Position numbers and translations under genes: made by a program
Notes under the pieces: generated by a model
Told to the model about the DNA's origin: nothing
Seen by the model: the letters and a program-made list of their open reading frames with translations, nothing else
Databases searched by the model: none
Part shown: in pieces, positions 1 through 8,146 of the stretch
Numbering within the stretch: position 1 is the first letter of the stretch
How the letters are laid out: every line of letters starts with the position of its first letter
Source: Candidatus Hodarchaeota archaeon
GTDB lineage: Archaea > Asgardarchaeota > Heimdallarchaeia > Hodarchaeales > Hodarchaeaceae
Direction: 5' to 3'
Assembly (NCBI GenBank): GCA_016839815.1
Contig: JAEOTM010000198.1
Location: forward strand, 1 to 53,081
DNA: 53,081 bases

Positions 1-363
1 AATTTTTGAATAACCTAGTCGGATTGCTTCAATTATAGTGGTTCCTCCACCCATGAATGGATCCAAAATCGTCATATCGGAGAATGAATGGTCTTTTAGA
101 TATATATCCCAGAATAATCTCTTTCTAGATTGTTCCTCATCAGTATATGGCTTAAGACTAGCGAATATCAGAATAGATCTAAATATAGAACCTAATCTTC
201 GGGCAAACCATTTATGAAGTGTCAGGATTGGACGATAGTATCTTTTAGCATTACTCTCGCGAAGAGCTAAATCACTCACTTGAGAGAAAGGAAAATCTAA
301 TTCGATCTGCCTCTCTTGGTTTAACTTTTCGGCTTCAGAGGTACTTGGTGGTGTTTTACACAT
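1..363 (-). CDS. DNA methyltransferase, N-terminal part (runs off the window)
   Basis: The first 121 codons of a gene reading leftward out of the window. The ATG at 361-363 opens a frame that overlaps the 3' end of the thymidine kinase gene by 43 bases. The peptide has a block reading YYRPILTLHKWFARRLGS (about residues 40-58) and, near the cut edge, DPFMGGGTT, which is motif I (SAM-binding DPF.G.G) of N4-cytosine/N6-adenine DNA methylases. The same pair of blocks, in the same order, occurs in the methylase at 996-3080, so the two are probably paralogues of the COG1743/DUF1156-like type. The catalytic (D/S)PPY motif lies outside the window, so base specificity cannot be judged. Same strand and overlap suggest cotranscription with the kinase. 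Confidence 0.8.
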   Translation of the reverse strand, partial: MCKTPPSTSEAEKLNQERQIELDFPFSQVSDLALRESNAKRYYRPILTLHKWFARRLGSIFRSILIFASLKPYTDEEQSRKRLFWDIYLKDHSFSDMTILDPFMGGGTTIIEAIRLGYSKI

Positions 364-929
364 CGTGGTTCATAAATTTCTGATTGTCCTGAATTCTCAA
401 TTAGGACGAGGGGACTATTATAGGGACTATGAATACCAACTATCAATCGTTGAGTAAGGACAGCCCAATGATTACAGTCTGGATATTCACATATAGCTGT
501 TAATCGGGTAACACGATGTGCTCTCCCAACTAGTGAGGGCATTGGACCAAATGGCTCTCCACGGAAACTCAATAATAATCCACACACAATGACATGGTAT
601 TCTTTTCGAATCAATTCTTCAATAACCTCTACAAGGTTATCCGCAAAGAATTGAGCTTCATCAACTCCCACGAATTTGCATTCCCTAGTCTCTAAATATG
701 TCAAAATATCTTCTGGATGCTTATCATCTACTATAACCGCTTCTAATTGCATATCACTACCTCTTGACGCGATACCGGGCTCTCGGGTATTAACTGCAGG
801 TTTAAATACGATTCCTTTGATATCAGAGTATCTTAACTCATTGAACATTCGTATTAAATATTCACTTTTTCCTGATTTCATCGGTCCGAATATTGCTTCA
901 AGATATCCAGGTTTATAGATTTCTGGCAA
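321..929 (-). CDS. tdk: Thymidine kinase, type II
   Basis: 202 residues, the normal length for type II thymidine kinases, which phosphorylate thymidine to dTMP with ATP (salvage). The P-loop GPMKSGKS is near residues 15-22, the Walker B-like VDEAQFF near 88-95, and the lasso/substrate region contains FRGEPFGPMPSL. The usual D before FRGEPF is S here. Zinc-ligand candidates are CEYPDC and CVKH near the C-terminus; the first pair is spaced by four residues instead of two. The start is TTG, preceded by GGAAGGT. It sits between two related DNA methyltransferases on the same strand and overlaps the downstream one by 43 bases, so it likely belongs to a single transcript with them. Function is confident from motifs; the association with methylases is unusual. 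Confidence 0.93.
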   Translation of the reverse strand: MPEIYKPGYLEAIFGPMKSGKSEYLIRMFNELRYSDIKGIVFKPAVNTREPGIASRGSDMQLEAVIVDDKHPEDILTYLETRECKFVGVDEAQFFADNLVEVIEELIRKEYHVIVCGLLLSFRGEPFGPMPSLVGRAHRVTRLTAICEYPDCNHWAVLTQRLIVGIHSPYNSPLVLIENSGQSEIYEPRCVKHHQVPLKPKS

Positions 930-995
930 AATGATTACCTTCCATTAGTGCTTGTCTTGAAATCTCAATCTTTTTTTTTAAGGAGAATGTTTTGA

Positions 996-3080
996 CTATT
1001 TTTTCATCTGGAATAGCTCTTCTAAAGTTTTCTTAAGAGCATTGTCAGTTTCATGGAGTGAATGCAATGATAATAATGGTAACATTTGAGAGAGTAATTC
1101 CTCTCTTTTACCCTTTGTTGTTTGACTCGAATTTTGTGAATAATTTTGCATCCACGCTCTAGTATCCTCCTTTAGAGATTTATTTTCCTTCCGTAAAATT
1201 CGAATGTCTTCTTCCTTTAACTTTTTACATACAAGAATGAGATCAATATTACTTCCTGATACTGGTCGTGCGTGGAATTCACTTATTATAGGGAAAGCAA
1301 ATTCAAGAAGAAAATTACTTTCTTTTAAAGCTTTGAGTATTAAAATCCATGCTTTTGCAGTAGAATGATGAAAAGTAAATATGAGTGGGGAATTTTCTTT
1401 TAACACTCGATAACATTCCTTGAATACTTTAATCAATTGAGAAACAAATGATTTGCCGTCTTTTTCTGCTCCAACCTCATCTTCATTCACAACAGTGGCC
1501 GCTTTAAACCAAGGATAGGTCGTACGCAATACCAATCGTAACCACACATAGAAAAAGTTTGCTAACTCACTATACTGAATATAATCGAAATATGGAGGAT
1601 CAGTTAGTACTAAATCAATTGATTGATCTGGAATACCATATTTAACTAAATTTGTTGAGCTACCTGCTATTAACAGGGAATCAGGGGTAGAACTATTGAC
1701 AAGCTGATGAAAACTCTCAACACACTTCGCGTAGATACGATCACCTAGAACAGGTATTCGGGAAATTTGATTCTTTTGAAAAATGATTTCGAAAGGCGAT
1801 TCACAGTAAGTTTTTCCCTTTTTTATTCTATCTAGATATGTACGAAAGGTTCCATTCCCTTTTACTGTTCCCCAAACATTATTCTCTACATACTGTAAAG
1901 GAATTAAAAATGATTGAAAATTGAAAACATTTACGATTTGTTTCATTGTATAATTATATGGACATAGTACAGTATGAAATTCCAAGCAACTAGAAAAGGC
2001 ACTAATAAAAAATTCTTTCAAATTCTGATCAGTAATCGATAATATATAATCTAGAATCAAGCTTAGGCTTAATAATTGCCGGGGATTAAATAAATCTGCG
2101 AAAGTTTTAAAACCATAATTTTTTAGATTTTTAATATTCGACCCGGTAGAGGGTAGGGATTCTCTTGGAAATGTTAGTGTTCCTTTTTTGCTATTGAATA
2201 GAGTCACTAGTTCATTATAATTCTCAATATCCTCTTGTGCTACTGCTTTATATCCACGAAACTTACAGTCATTGCAATAAAATTCAATAGCAATTTGTCT
2301 AGACGAAAAAGATTGAATATCCTTATTTATTATATCCACTAAGCGATATTCTTTCTCACATTTTGTACAGGAAAATTGTTTTTTTCTACAGTTCCCATTT
2401 TTTGGGATAAACTTGGTATTACAGCTAGGACAGCTATTTTGAGAAGCAAGATCTTCTTCAGAATAAAATAATAGATCGCATTCGGGACAGATAATAAGAG
2501 TTTCAGAGCTTTTACGTTGTTTCTTACCTATAATATAGTATTTAAACAGATCCTCTATAGAATGGCAATGTGGACATTGAATAGTACGTACCCAAAAAGT
2601 ATACATGATATCTGCATGATGAGATCCACATTCAGAACATTTCGTCTGATAAAACTTTTTTATTTGTCTTCCAACGCTATCAGTCATCAAAGTCGTCTTT
2701 TGATCGAATTCTTCAATATTTAAGTAGTCTAGTTCTTTTTTTGTTGTAAACCAAGCAACGGGATTCAGATCAATGCCTATTGATTTTACCCCGAGTCTAT
2801 TAAGCTCAACTAAGCTTGTACCTCCTCCACAAAATGGATCTAAAATAATTTTATCCGAAAAATTATGATTTTTATAAAATTCTCCTCCAACATCTTCTGT
2901 AGAATTAAATAAAGCTGCATCAGAGAAATGAGCTAAACCTAATGCGCGAAATGTTGAACCTGGTCTTCGTGCCCATGATTTATGAATCGAATAAATTGGT
3001 CGATAGAATTGTCGTCGTTGAGATTCGACCTTTGCGATTTTTTCAATTGTCCTTATTGGGAAATCTTTTCCAATTGGCAC
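996..3080 (-). CDS. DNA methyltransferase with inserted zinc ribbons (COG1743/DUF1156-like)
   Basis: 694 residues, probably an adenine-specific DNA methylase. The N-terminus has FYRPIYSIHKSWARRPGS, then SAM motif I DPFCGGGTSL near residue 82. The catalytic motif TDPPYFDY is near residue 494, so motif I precedes motif IV with a very long insert. The insert (about 148-280) carries several CxxC knuckles (CSEC, CPHC, CPEC, CPSC, CTKC, CNDC), enough for about three zinc ribbons. The C-terminal half has a typical Rossmann-type VLKENSPLIFTFHH strand. The GTG start at 3080 follows an AGGAG seven bases upstream. DPPY points to N6-adenine by analogy with known families. It is the first gene of a minus-strand set with the kinase and the truncated methylase. 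No restriction endonuclease is visible nearby, so it may be a solitary modification enzyme or part of a larger system outside the window. Confidence 0.85.
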   Translation of the reverse strand: MPIGKDFPIRTIEKIAKVESQRRQFYRPIYSIHKSWARRPGSTFRALGLAHFSDAALFNSTEDVGGEFYKNHNFSDKIILDPFCGGGTSLVELNRLGVKSIGIDLNPVAWFTTKKELDYLNIEEFDQKTTLMTDSVGRQIKKFYQTKCSECGSHHADIMYTFWVRTIQCPHCHSIEDLFKYYIIGKKQRKSSETLIICPECDLLFYSEEDLASQNSCPSCNTKFIPKNGNCRKKQFSCTKCEKEYRLVDIINKDIQSFSSRQIAIEFYCNDCKFRGYKAVAQEDIENYNELVTLFNSKKGTLTFPRESLPSTGSNIKNLKNYGFKTFADLFNPRQLLSLSLILDYILSITDQNLKEFFISAFSSCLEFHTVLCPYNYTMKQIVNVFNFQSFLIPLQYVENNVWGTVKGNGTFRTYLDRIKKGKTYCESPFEIIFQKNQISRIPVLGDRIYAKCVESFHQLVNSSTPDSLLIAGSSTNLVKYGIPDQSIDLVLTDPPYFDYIQYSELANFFYVWLRLVLRTTYPWFKAATVVNEDEVGAEKDGKSFVSQLIKVFKECYRVLKENSPLIFTFHHSTAKAWILILKALKESNFLLEFAFPIISEFHARPVSGSNIDLILVCKKLKEEDIRILRKENKSLKEDTRAWMQNYSQNSSQTTKGKREELLSQMLPLLSLHSLHETDNALKKTLEELFQMKK

Positions 3081-3241
3081 TAGCTTTTCTCCTAAGAAAT
3101 ACTCTAGTTTAGATTTAACTAACCATTAGTTTTAGCTATCGATATTTTGGACTCTAAACGACACCTTAAAATATTTAACGAGTAAATACGGTATTTAGTT
3201 AGTCTTTCCATTCAAGAAAAAATAAATGGTGTATTAACATA

Positions 3242-4114
3242 GTGAAGGCTATAGTTAGATCTGCAAAAAAATCTGATCTATCTTCCCTTGAAGATCTATA
3301 TACTCAATGTATGGGAGAATTCGAATATACCTTTTATAAGACTAATTTTCGTTCATATATTAGCTCACATCGTGATCTAATCAAAGTTTCAGAAGAACCA
3401 TCTGGGATTATTTCAGGATTTGTCTTAGTATACATATCTAACCCTCAAAAAGCTAGGATTCAAGCAATGTTTGTTTCAGCAAACTACCGAAATCGGGGGA
3501 ATGGAACTAAACTGCTTGGAGCAATCGAAAAAGAAATTTTAACAAACTACCCCAAGCTTCGTTATTTGTCTATTCGTATTCCTGAAGAGTATTTCTTATT
3601 TCAATCATTTTTTCTTAATCAAAACTTTGAAATTATAGCTAAGATAAATGGATACGTAAAAAATAATCTTGACTTTCCCTACTCTGTCAATAAGAACTTT
3701 TTCATCCGAAATGCTAGAGAATCTGATCTTGAGGGTATTCTACGGATTGAAAAAGCGTGTTTCTCAACGTATTGGCAGATGAGTAAAGTTAAATTTCAAC
3801 AAATTATGAAAAATCCTTCAGAGGTCCTATTCGTTGCTTTCTGGGAGGGGAAGATTGTCGGGTATAATTTCAATGCTGTATCTCAGATTAACCAGAGTGG
3901 TAATTACATCCGAATTGCTACTCTTCCAGACCTCCAACAAAAACGTATTGCTACCTCCCTGACTGCACACGCTTTTAAGTGGTTTAGAGCACATAAAATC
4001 GATAGAATTGTATTATCAACCTATGCGAATTCACCCGTCCATAATAATATGTATAAAAAATGGGGATTTATCAAAAATGATCAGGAGGTTATCTTAGCTC
4101 GGAAGTATTATTAA
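3242..4114 (+). CDS. Tandem GNAT acetyltransferase
   Basis: 290 residues with two GNAT folds in tandem, about 1-150 and 151-290. GNAT proteins transfer an acetyl group from acetyl-CoA to amines. The first copy has a recognisable motif A (YRNRGNGTKLL), matching the R/Q-x-x-G-x-G/A pyrophosphate loop. In the second copy the corresponding loop reads LQQKRIATSL, with Arg in place of the first glycine, so CoA binding may be altered there. The start is GTG; no better in-frame ATG exists upstream. It is transcribed away from the methylase set and converges on the histidine phosphatase gene with 11 bases between stops. The substrate cannot be predicted. Confidence 0.85.
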   Translation: MKAIVRSAKKSDLSSLEDLYTQCMGEFEYTFYKTNFRSYISSHRDLIKVSEEPSGIISGFVLVYISNPQKARIQAMFVSANYRNRGNGTKLLGAIEKEILTNYPKLRYLSIRIPEEYFLFQSFFLNQNFEIIAKINGYVKNNLDFPYSVNKNFFIRNARESDLEGILRIEKACFSTYWQMSKVKFQQIMKNPSEVLFVAFWEGKIVGYNFNAVSQINQSGNYIRIATLPDLQQKRIATSLTAHAFKWFRAHKIDRIVLSTYANSPVHNNMYKKWGFIKNDQEVILARKYY

Positions 4115-4125
4115 TATCATATCCT

Positions 4126-4749
4126 TTATTTTCTTAATGTGCAATAAATTGTTTTTACATATATATTAGAACCTCTCATCTCAACATTAATGAAATCAGT
4201 AGTATCTAAGTAAAAATTCTTGCGGAATCTGAAGCTTAGGTTCGAAAGCAAGTGAGGGAAAGAACTCATGATTACTCCTCCATGAGTGACAACAATATTC
4301 CTTCCTTTTGGAAAATCTTCATAGCTCATTCTCAGGTTCTTTAAAAAATCCTCAATTCGGGTAATTATCTGGGATAGTGATTCTCCTTGGGGAAGGGATG
4401 CGTCCATATTGTTATGGTCAAACCATTCCACCCAAAGATCCATGAATTGGGACCAACTTGTTGAATCCGTTTTGTCTTCTAACTCTCCTACACTAAACTC
4501 TATTAATCTTGAATCAATCTCTGGAATGATCCCAAAATAGGTACTCAATATTTCTGCAGATTGAACAGCCCGTTTTAGTGGACTTGCATATATTTTATCA
4601 AATTCCAAATAGAGATTCTTTAGCCTTTTAGCTAGTGAATGAACCTGTCTTCTTCCCCTATCCGTTAATCCATGTTTAAATCCTGTATTTGAAAATACTT
4701 TCTCAATATTAGCTTGACTTTCTCCATGACGGACGAATATAATTTCCAT
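4126..4749 (-). CDS. Histidine phosphatase family protein (phosphoglycerate mutase-like)
   Basis: 207 residues starting MEIIFVRHGESQAN, the RHG motif with the phospho-accepting histidine near residue 8. Further family marks are LTDRGRRQ (about 28-35), IYASPLKRAVQSAE with the second active-site arginine, FSVGELED, and VVTHGGVI with the second catalytic histidine near residue 154. The family comprises phosphoglycerate mutases, fructose-bisphosphatases and broad phosphatases. The short length fits a monomeric phosphatase more than a glycolytic mutase, but the substrate is not decidable. It lies just downstream of the acyl-CoA synthetase alpha subunit on the same strand, separated by 62 bases. 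Confidence 0.9.
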   Translation of the reverse strand: MEIIFVRHGESQANIEKVFSNTGFKHGLTDRGRRQVHSLAKRLKNLYLEFDKIYASPLKRAVQSAEILSTYFGIIPEIDSRLIEFSVGELEDKTDSTSWSQFMDLWVEWFDHNNMDASLPQGESLSQIITRIEDFLKNLRMSYEDFPKGRNIVVTHGGVIMSSFPHLLSNLSFRFRKNFYLDTTDFINVEMRGSNIYVKTIYCTLRK

Positions 4750-4811
4750 ATGTTATACTCCTTTTAGTTCAATCACTTTTACTGACGATTTCACTCCGAG
4801 CAACACAGTTA

Positions 4812-6197
4812 CTATTCTTTAGATGAAGCAAATCTTACCATATGATCTAGGACTTTAATAGCAGTATTGATATCGTCATATACAACACCACCTTCTAAAC
4901 GGATTTGAGTCGTCCATTCTTTTTTGATCCTATTATCTCCCACAATGTAAGTTATAATCGGTTTATTGAATTTTTTCATAGTATTTATTAGGGCTGGATC
5001 AAAGGTAATTGCTACTTGCATTGCGGCGATCATCAAAAGGATCATATCTATTTCGTTACTTTCAAATAAAGTAGGGATTATTTGGTGTAAAGCTTTAGCC
5101 AACCCATGTATTTCAAACGCAGGCCAAGAATCTAGCGGATTTTTAGGGGACATCCACTTTGGGAAGAATTCTTGTAATTTTTTGGTTGTAACATCTGACA
5201 ATTGAGGAATCTTGATATTGAAATTCGCTGCAATATCTGCTCCAATGACACCCCCTGCACCTGTAATCGTAACTATTGCCAGGCGATTCCCTGCAGGCAG
5301 TGGTAATTTAGCAAAGGCTTCCATAATATTGAAAAATTCTCCAAATTCGGTCGCTTGAATTATTTTGGATTGTTTTAAGACGTTGGATAATAATTGGGGA
5401 GAACCATGAGCAGTACTCGAGGTGTGACTTAGTGCTGCCTTTCTACCAACCTCAGATTGTCCACCGAGTAAACATATCAATGGTTTTGTCTTTGTAAAAT
5501 CTTTTGCAAGTCTCAAAAATTTCCTAGGTTGTTTTAAGCCCTCTAGATAAAACGCAGCTACTCTAGTTTCGTAATCACTCATGAAATGCTCCAGAAGGTC
5601 ACATTCATCCACATCAATTCGATTTCCGATTGATGCGGCTGTTCGTACTCCCAGATAACGTTCTGTAAACATTTGCAGTATTACTGCACCTGAAAAATAT
5701 CCTGATTGCCCTACTATTGATACTACTCCCTTTTGTCTCATATCTGCAGTAATTGGCTCGAATGTGGTTATCAATTCATCCGTAATTGTTCCCATGCAAT
5801 TTCCTCCCCAGATACGTATGTTAAACTCTTTCCCAAGCCGACTTATTTCATTTTGAACTCTTTTTCCCTCTTCACCTATTTCTGCAAAGCCAGCACTCTC
5901 AATAATTACCCCTTTTACTCCTTTTTCATTACATTCGTGTAATAAAGCGGGAATGACTTTTGGTGTGACAAAACAGATAACCAAATCAATATTTTCTTCA
6001 ATATCTTTAAGCGAATGAAATACTTTTAATCCCAATATTTCTGTTGCCTTAGGGTTTATCGGATATATCCTTTCTGTATTAGAAAATGTCCATAATACGT
6101 TTTTTAATATTCCATATCCTGCTTTGGTCGTATTTCGACTGACACCAACGATTGCTATCGATTCAGGATGAAAAAAGCATGAAAGATCTGACTGCAT
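4812..6197 (-). CDS. ADP-forming acyl-CoA synthetase, alpha subunit
   Basis: 461 residues, the normal size for the separate alpha subunit of archaeal acetate--CoA ligase (ADP-forming). This enzyme makes ATP while releasing organic acids from acyl-CoA in peptide and sugar fermentation. The order is a CoA-binding Rossmann domain (FFHPESIAIVGVSRN at the N-terminus), a succinyl-CoA ligase-like flavodoxin domain (IVGQSGYFSGA), and a second ligase domain with TITGAGGVIGAD. The segment ALSHTSSTAHGS holds the expected phosphohistidine. No ATP-grasp beta subunit lies nearby; in other archaea alpha and beta are either fused or in separate genes. The start is ATG. The acyl substrate (acetate, aryl or branched chain) cannot be told. 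Confidence 0.88.
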   Translation of the reverse strand: MQSDLSCFFHPESIAIVGVSRNTTKAGYGILKNVLWTFSNTERIYPINPKATEILGLKVFHSLKDIEENIDLVICFVTPKVIPALLHECNEKGVKGVIIESAGFAEIGEEGKRVQNEISRLGKEFNIRIWGGNCMGTITDELITTFEPITADMRQKGVVSIVGQSGYFSGAVILQMFTERYLGVRTAASIGNRIDVDECDLLEHFMSDYETRVAAFYLEGLKQPRKFLRLAKDFTKTKPLICLLGGQSEVGRKAALSHTSSTAHGSPQLLSNVLKQSKIIQATEFGEFFNIMEAFAKLPLPAGNRLAIVTITGAGGVIGADIAANFNIKIPQLSDVTTKKLQEFFPKWMSPKNPLDSWPAFEIHGLAKALHQIIPTLFESNEIDMILLMIAAMQVAITFDPALINTMKKFNKPIITYIVGDNRIKKEWTTQIRLEGGVVYDDINTAIKVLDHMVRFASSKE

Positions 6198-6308
6198 ACA
6201 CTTTCCTCTTCAATTTCACATAGAACGCTTTCTATCCTTGGAATTATAAGAGTTTCATAATCTAGCAAAGAGTATTCATAATAGCGATATACCTTGTTGA
6301 GATTACTG

Positions 6309-6893
6309 ATGGCCCAACGTAAAGATCAATCAATTAAGAATGGGGAGTTTTATCCCTCACAAGATAAATTAATTATATATAAATGCGACGTTAGCAACAC
6401 CAGAGGCTTCTTAAGAGATATTCTGCTTTCAACAGTCATTGTGGGTTTGTTTTCCTTCCTTCTCCTTGAATGGTACGCATTACTAGTTGTTCCAACGAGT
6501 TGGCCTTTTCTCATCCAATATTCTCTTCCAAACCATTATCAATCCCTCCAGTTCAACAAATATTCTCTTTTTTTTGCTAAAGGATCTTTAAAAGATCTTA
6601 TACTAACAAGATCATTATACCTTCGTAAAAAGTTTCAATATGGAGAAGTATTTCATATTCGTTTTAATAAATGGGAGAAACGTAAACGAGGAGGGGTAAA
6701 AGATGCATTTGGAAAAATCGAGATTAAGATTAATAAGGACTCGCCTGTTTTCACTTTTCTTATCACAAGTGAAGATTTAACTCGAATGGTTAAGATTTTC
6801 GATTCTTACCGGTTCCACTCTAAAGTAGTAAAAAAGCGCTCACGTGGTGAACTCATGTTAATTTTCCCGCTATCTCCACGTTATAACATGTGA
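6309..6893 (+). CDS. Unknown membrane-anchored protein
   Basis: About 194 residues from the ATG at 6309; an in-frame TTG at 6294 would add five residues. No family was recognised. A hydrophobic stretch reading roughly DILLSTVIVGLFSFLLLEWY (about residues 38-60) looks like one membrane span. The following 130 residues are basic and contain strand-like alternating segments (FHIRFNKW, KIEIKINK, FTFLIT) and a closing helix (DLTRMVKIFDSY). This arrangement resembles small PH-like or photosystem-assembly-type membrane domains, but nothing specific can be claimed. It is divergent from the acyl-CoA synthetase gene and 85 bases upstream of the subtilase gene, possibly in the same transcriptional direction but with its own promoter. 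Confidence 0.6.
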   Translation: MAQRKDQSIKNGEFYPSQDKLIIYKCDVSNTRGFLRDILLSTVIVGLFSFLLLEWYALLVVPTSWPFLIQYSLPNHYQSLQFNKYSLFFAKGSLKDLILTRSLYLRKKFQYGEVFHIRFNKWEKRKRGGVKDAFGKIEIKINKDSPVFTFLITSEDLTRMVKIFDSYRFHSKVVKKRSRGELMLIFPLSPRYNM

Positions 6894-6940
6894 ATGTATC
6901 CATTTTTTACCTCTAAAGAGATCAGGTTACTAGCCAAATG

Positions 6941-6949
6941 TTTATAATT
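6941..6949 (+). promoter_or_regulatory. TATA-box candidate for the subtilase gene
   Basis: The sequence tttataatt lies where an archaeal TATA box would direct transcription to start near 6970. That is downstream of the GTG at 6958 and just ahead of the ATG codons at 6979 and 6988. This favours a leaderless or short-leader mRNA starting translation at 6979. Assigned by position and composition only. Confidence 0.35.
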
Positions 6950-6978
6950 TTGTAAAAGTGCATTATCTGTGGATTCTA

Positions 6979-8145
6979 ATGGTTTCAATGAAATCGTTGC
7001 TTTTTGTATTCATATTACTCATGATCGTTCCTAATGACTTAAACCAAGAATATTCACAGATTACTGCAAGATCTTCAACACTTCCTTGGAATCTTCAACA
7101 AATCTACCTTTCTAAAGCATGGGATATAACAACGGGAAGTACTAACGTAACTATCGCTGTAATTGACACAGGTGTTGATTTTTCTCATCCAGCAATATCT
7201 GGTAATAGATGGATCAATACTGGAGAAATTGCCAACAATTCGTTAGATGACGATAAAAACGGTTATACTGATGATTATTTTGGATGGGACTGGGTAAATC
7301 AAGACAGTAATCCAGGTTGGCAAGTTAACGACGAAATTCATCATCATGGTACATTTATTGCAGGAATCCTTGCAGCAAATGATAGTGAAGTCATAGGAAT
7401 TTCTCCCCAATTTAAGGTAATGGCTTTACGGGTTGTTGATAAACAAACTCTTATTCCTAATCCACAGGGAATGAAAGAAGCAGTAGATTATGCGGTTCAG
7501 AAGAATGCTTCAGTTATTCTAATGAGTCTTGATTTACTGATTGGCCCTCCTGGATTTCTTGATAGTATCCGTAATGCAATATCAGCTAATATTCCAGTAG
7601 TTGGAGTAAGTGGTAATTCTGAGTGGGGAAATGAGTCTGTTGTATTACCAGCTAGATTTTCAGAGGTTATCGCTGTAGGTGCATCTAATTCTGATGGAGA
7701 AAAAGCTGAATACAGTAATATTGGTGAAGAGCTTGAGATACTAGCTCCTGGAGGTCAACAGTCTTTAAGTGAAATTAAAAGTACGTCAATAGGAGGTAGC
7801 TATCGTTATGGATCTGGAACATCCTACGCTGCTCCTCATGTTGCTGGAATCATTGGGCTCATAAGATCTATAAGAACAGATCTACAAGTAGAAGATATCA
7901 GATTTATTCTCCGTACTACTGCTCAGGACATCGGTGAAGTTGGTTGGGATGAAGAAACTGGATTTGGGATTATTAACGCCTCAGCAGCTCTTGAACTAGC
8001 ACAAATATTTGAAGGAGTGGATTCAACAACCACATCTCACACCTCAGGCTTTTTCAGAAAAATAAACCTATCCTTACTCGAAGTGGTGGCTTCTTTGATA
8101 ATAACCATAATTATACTCCGAAAGCACAAGAAGATTTCCAGTTAG
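6979..8145 (+). CDS. Subtilisin-like serine protease, secreted and membrane-anchored
   Basis: 388 residues from the ATG at 6979 (GTG at 6958 is an alternative). A signal sequence covers about residues 1-20 (KSLLFVFILLMIV). The S8 catalytic triad is complete: Asp63 in AVIDTGVDFSHP, His123 in HHHGTFIAGI and Ser282 in GTSYAAPHVAGI, with the oxyanion Asn in GVSGNSEWG. A hydrophobic helix (LLEVVASLIITIIIL) followed by RKHKK at the C-terminus would anchor the protein with the protease domain outside the cell. There is almost no propeptide: the mature-like domain begins within about 30 residues of the signal peptide. The role is probably extracellular protein degradation, which fits a peptide-fermenting lifestyle suggested by the neighbouring acyl-CoA synthetase. 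It converges on the phosphoesterase gene with one base between stops. Confidence 0.92.
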   Translation: MVSMKSLLFVFILLMIVPNDLNQEYSQITARSSTLPWNLQQIYLSKAWDITTGSTNVTIAVIDTGVDFSHPAISGNRWINTGEIANNSLDDDKNGYTDDYFGWDWVNQDSNPGWQVNDEIHHHGTFIAGILAANDSEVIGISPQFKVMALRVVDKQTLIPNPQGMKEAVDYAVQKNASVILMSLDLLIGPPGFLDSIRNAISANIPVVGVSGNSEWGNESVVLPARFSEVIAVGASNSDGEKAEYSNIGEELEILAPGGQQSLSEIKSTSIGGSYRYGSGTSYAAPHVAGIIGLIRSIRTDLQVEDIRFILRTTAQDIGEVGWDEETGFGIINASAALELAQIFEGVDSTTTSHTSGFFRKINLSLLEVVASLIITIIILRKHKKISS

Positions 8146-8146
8146 A

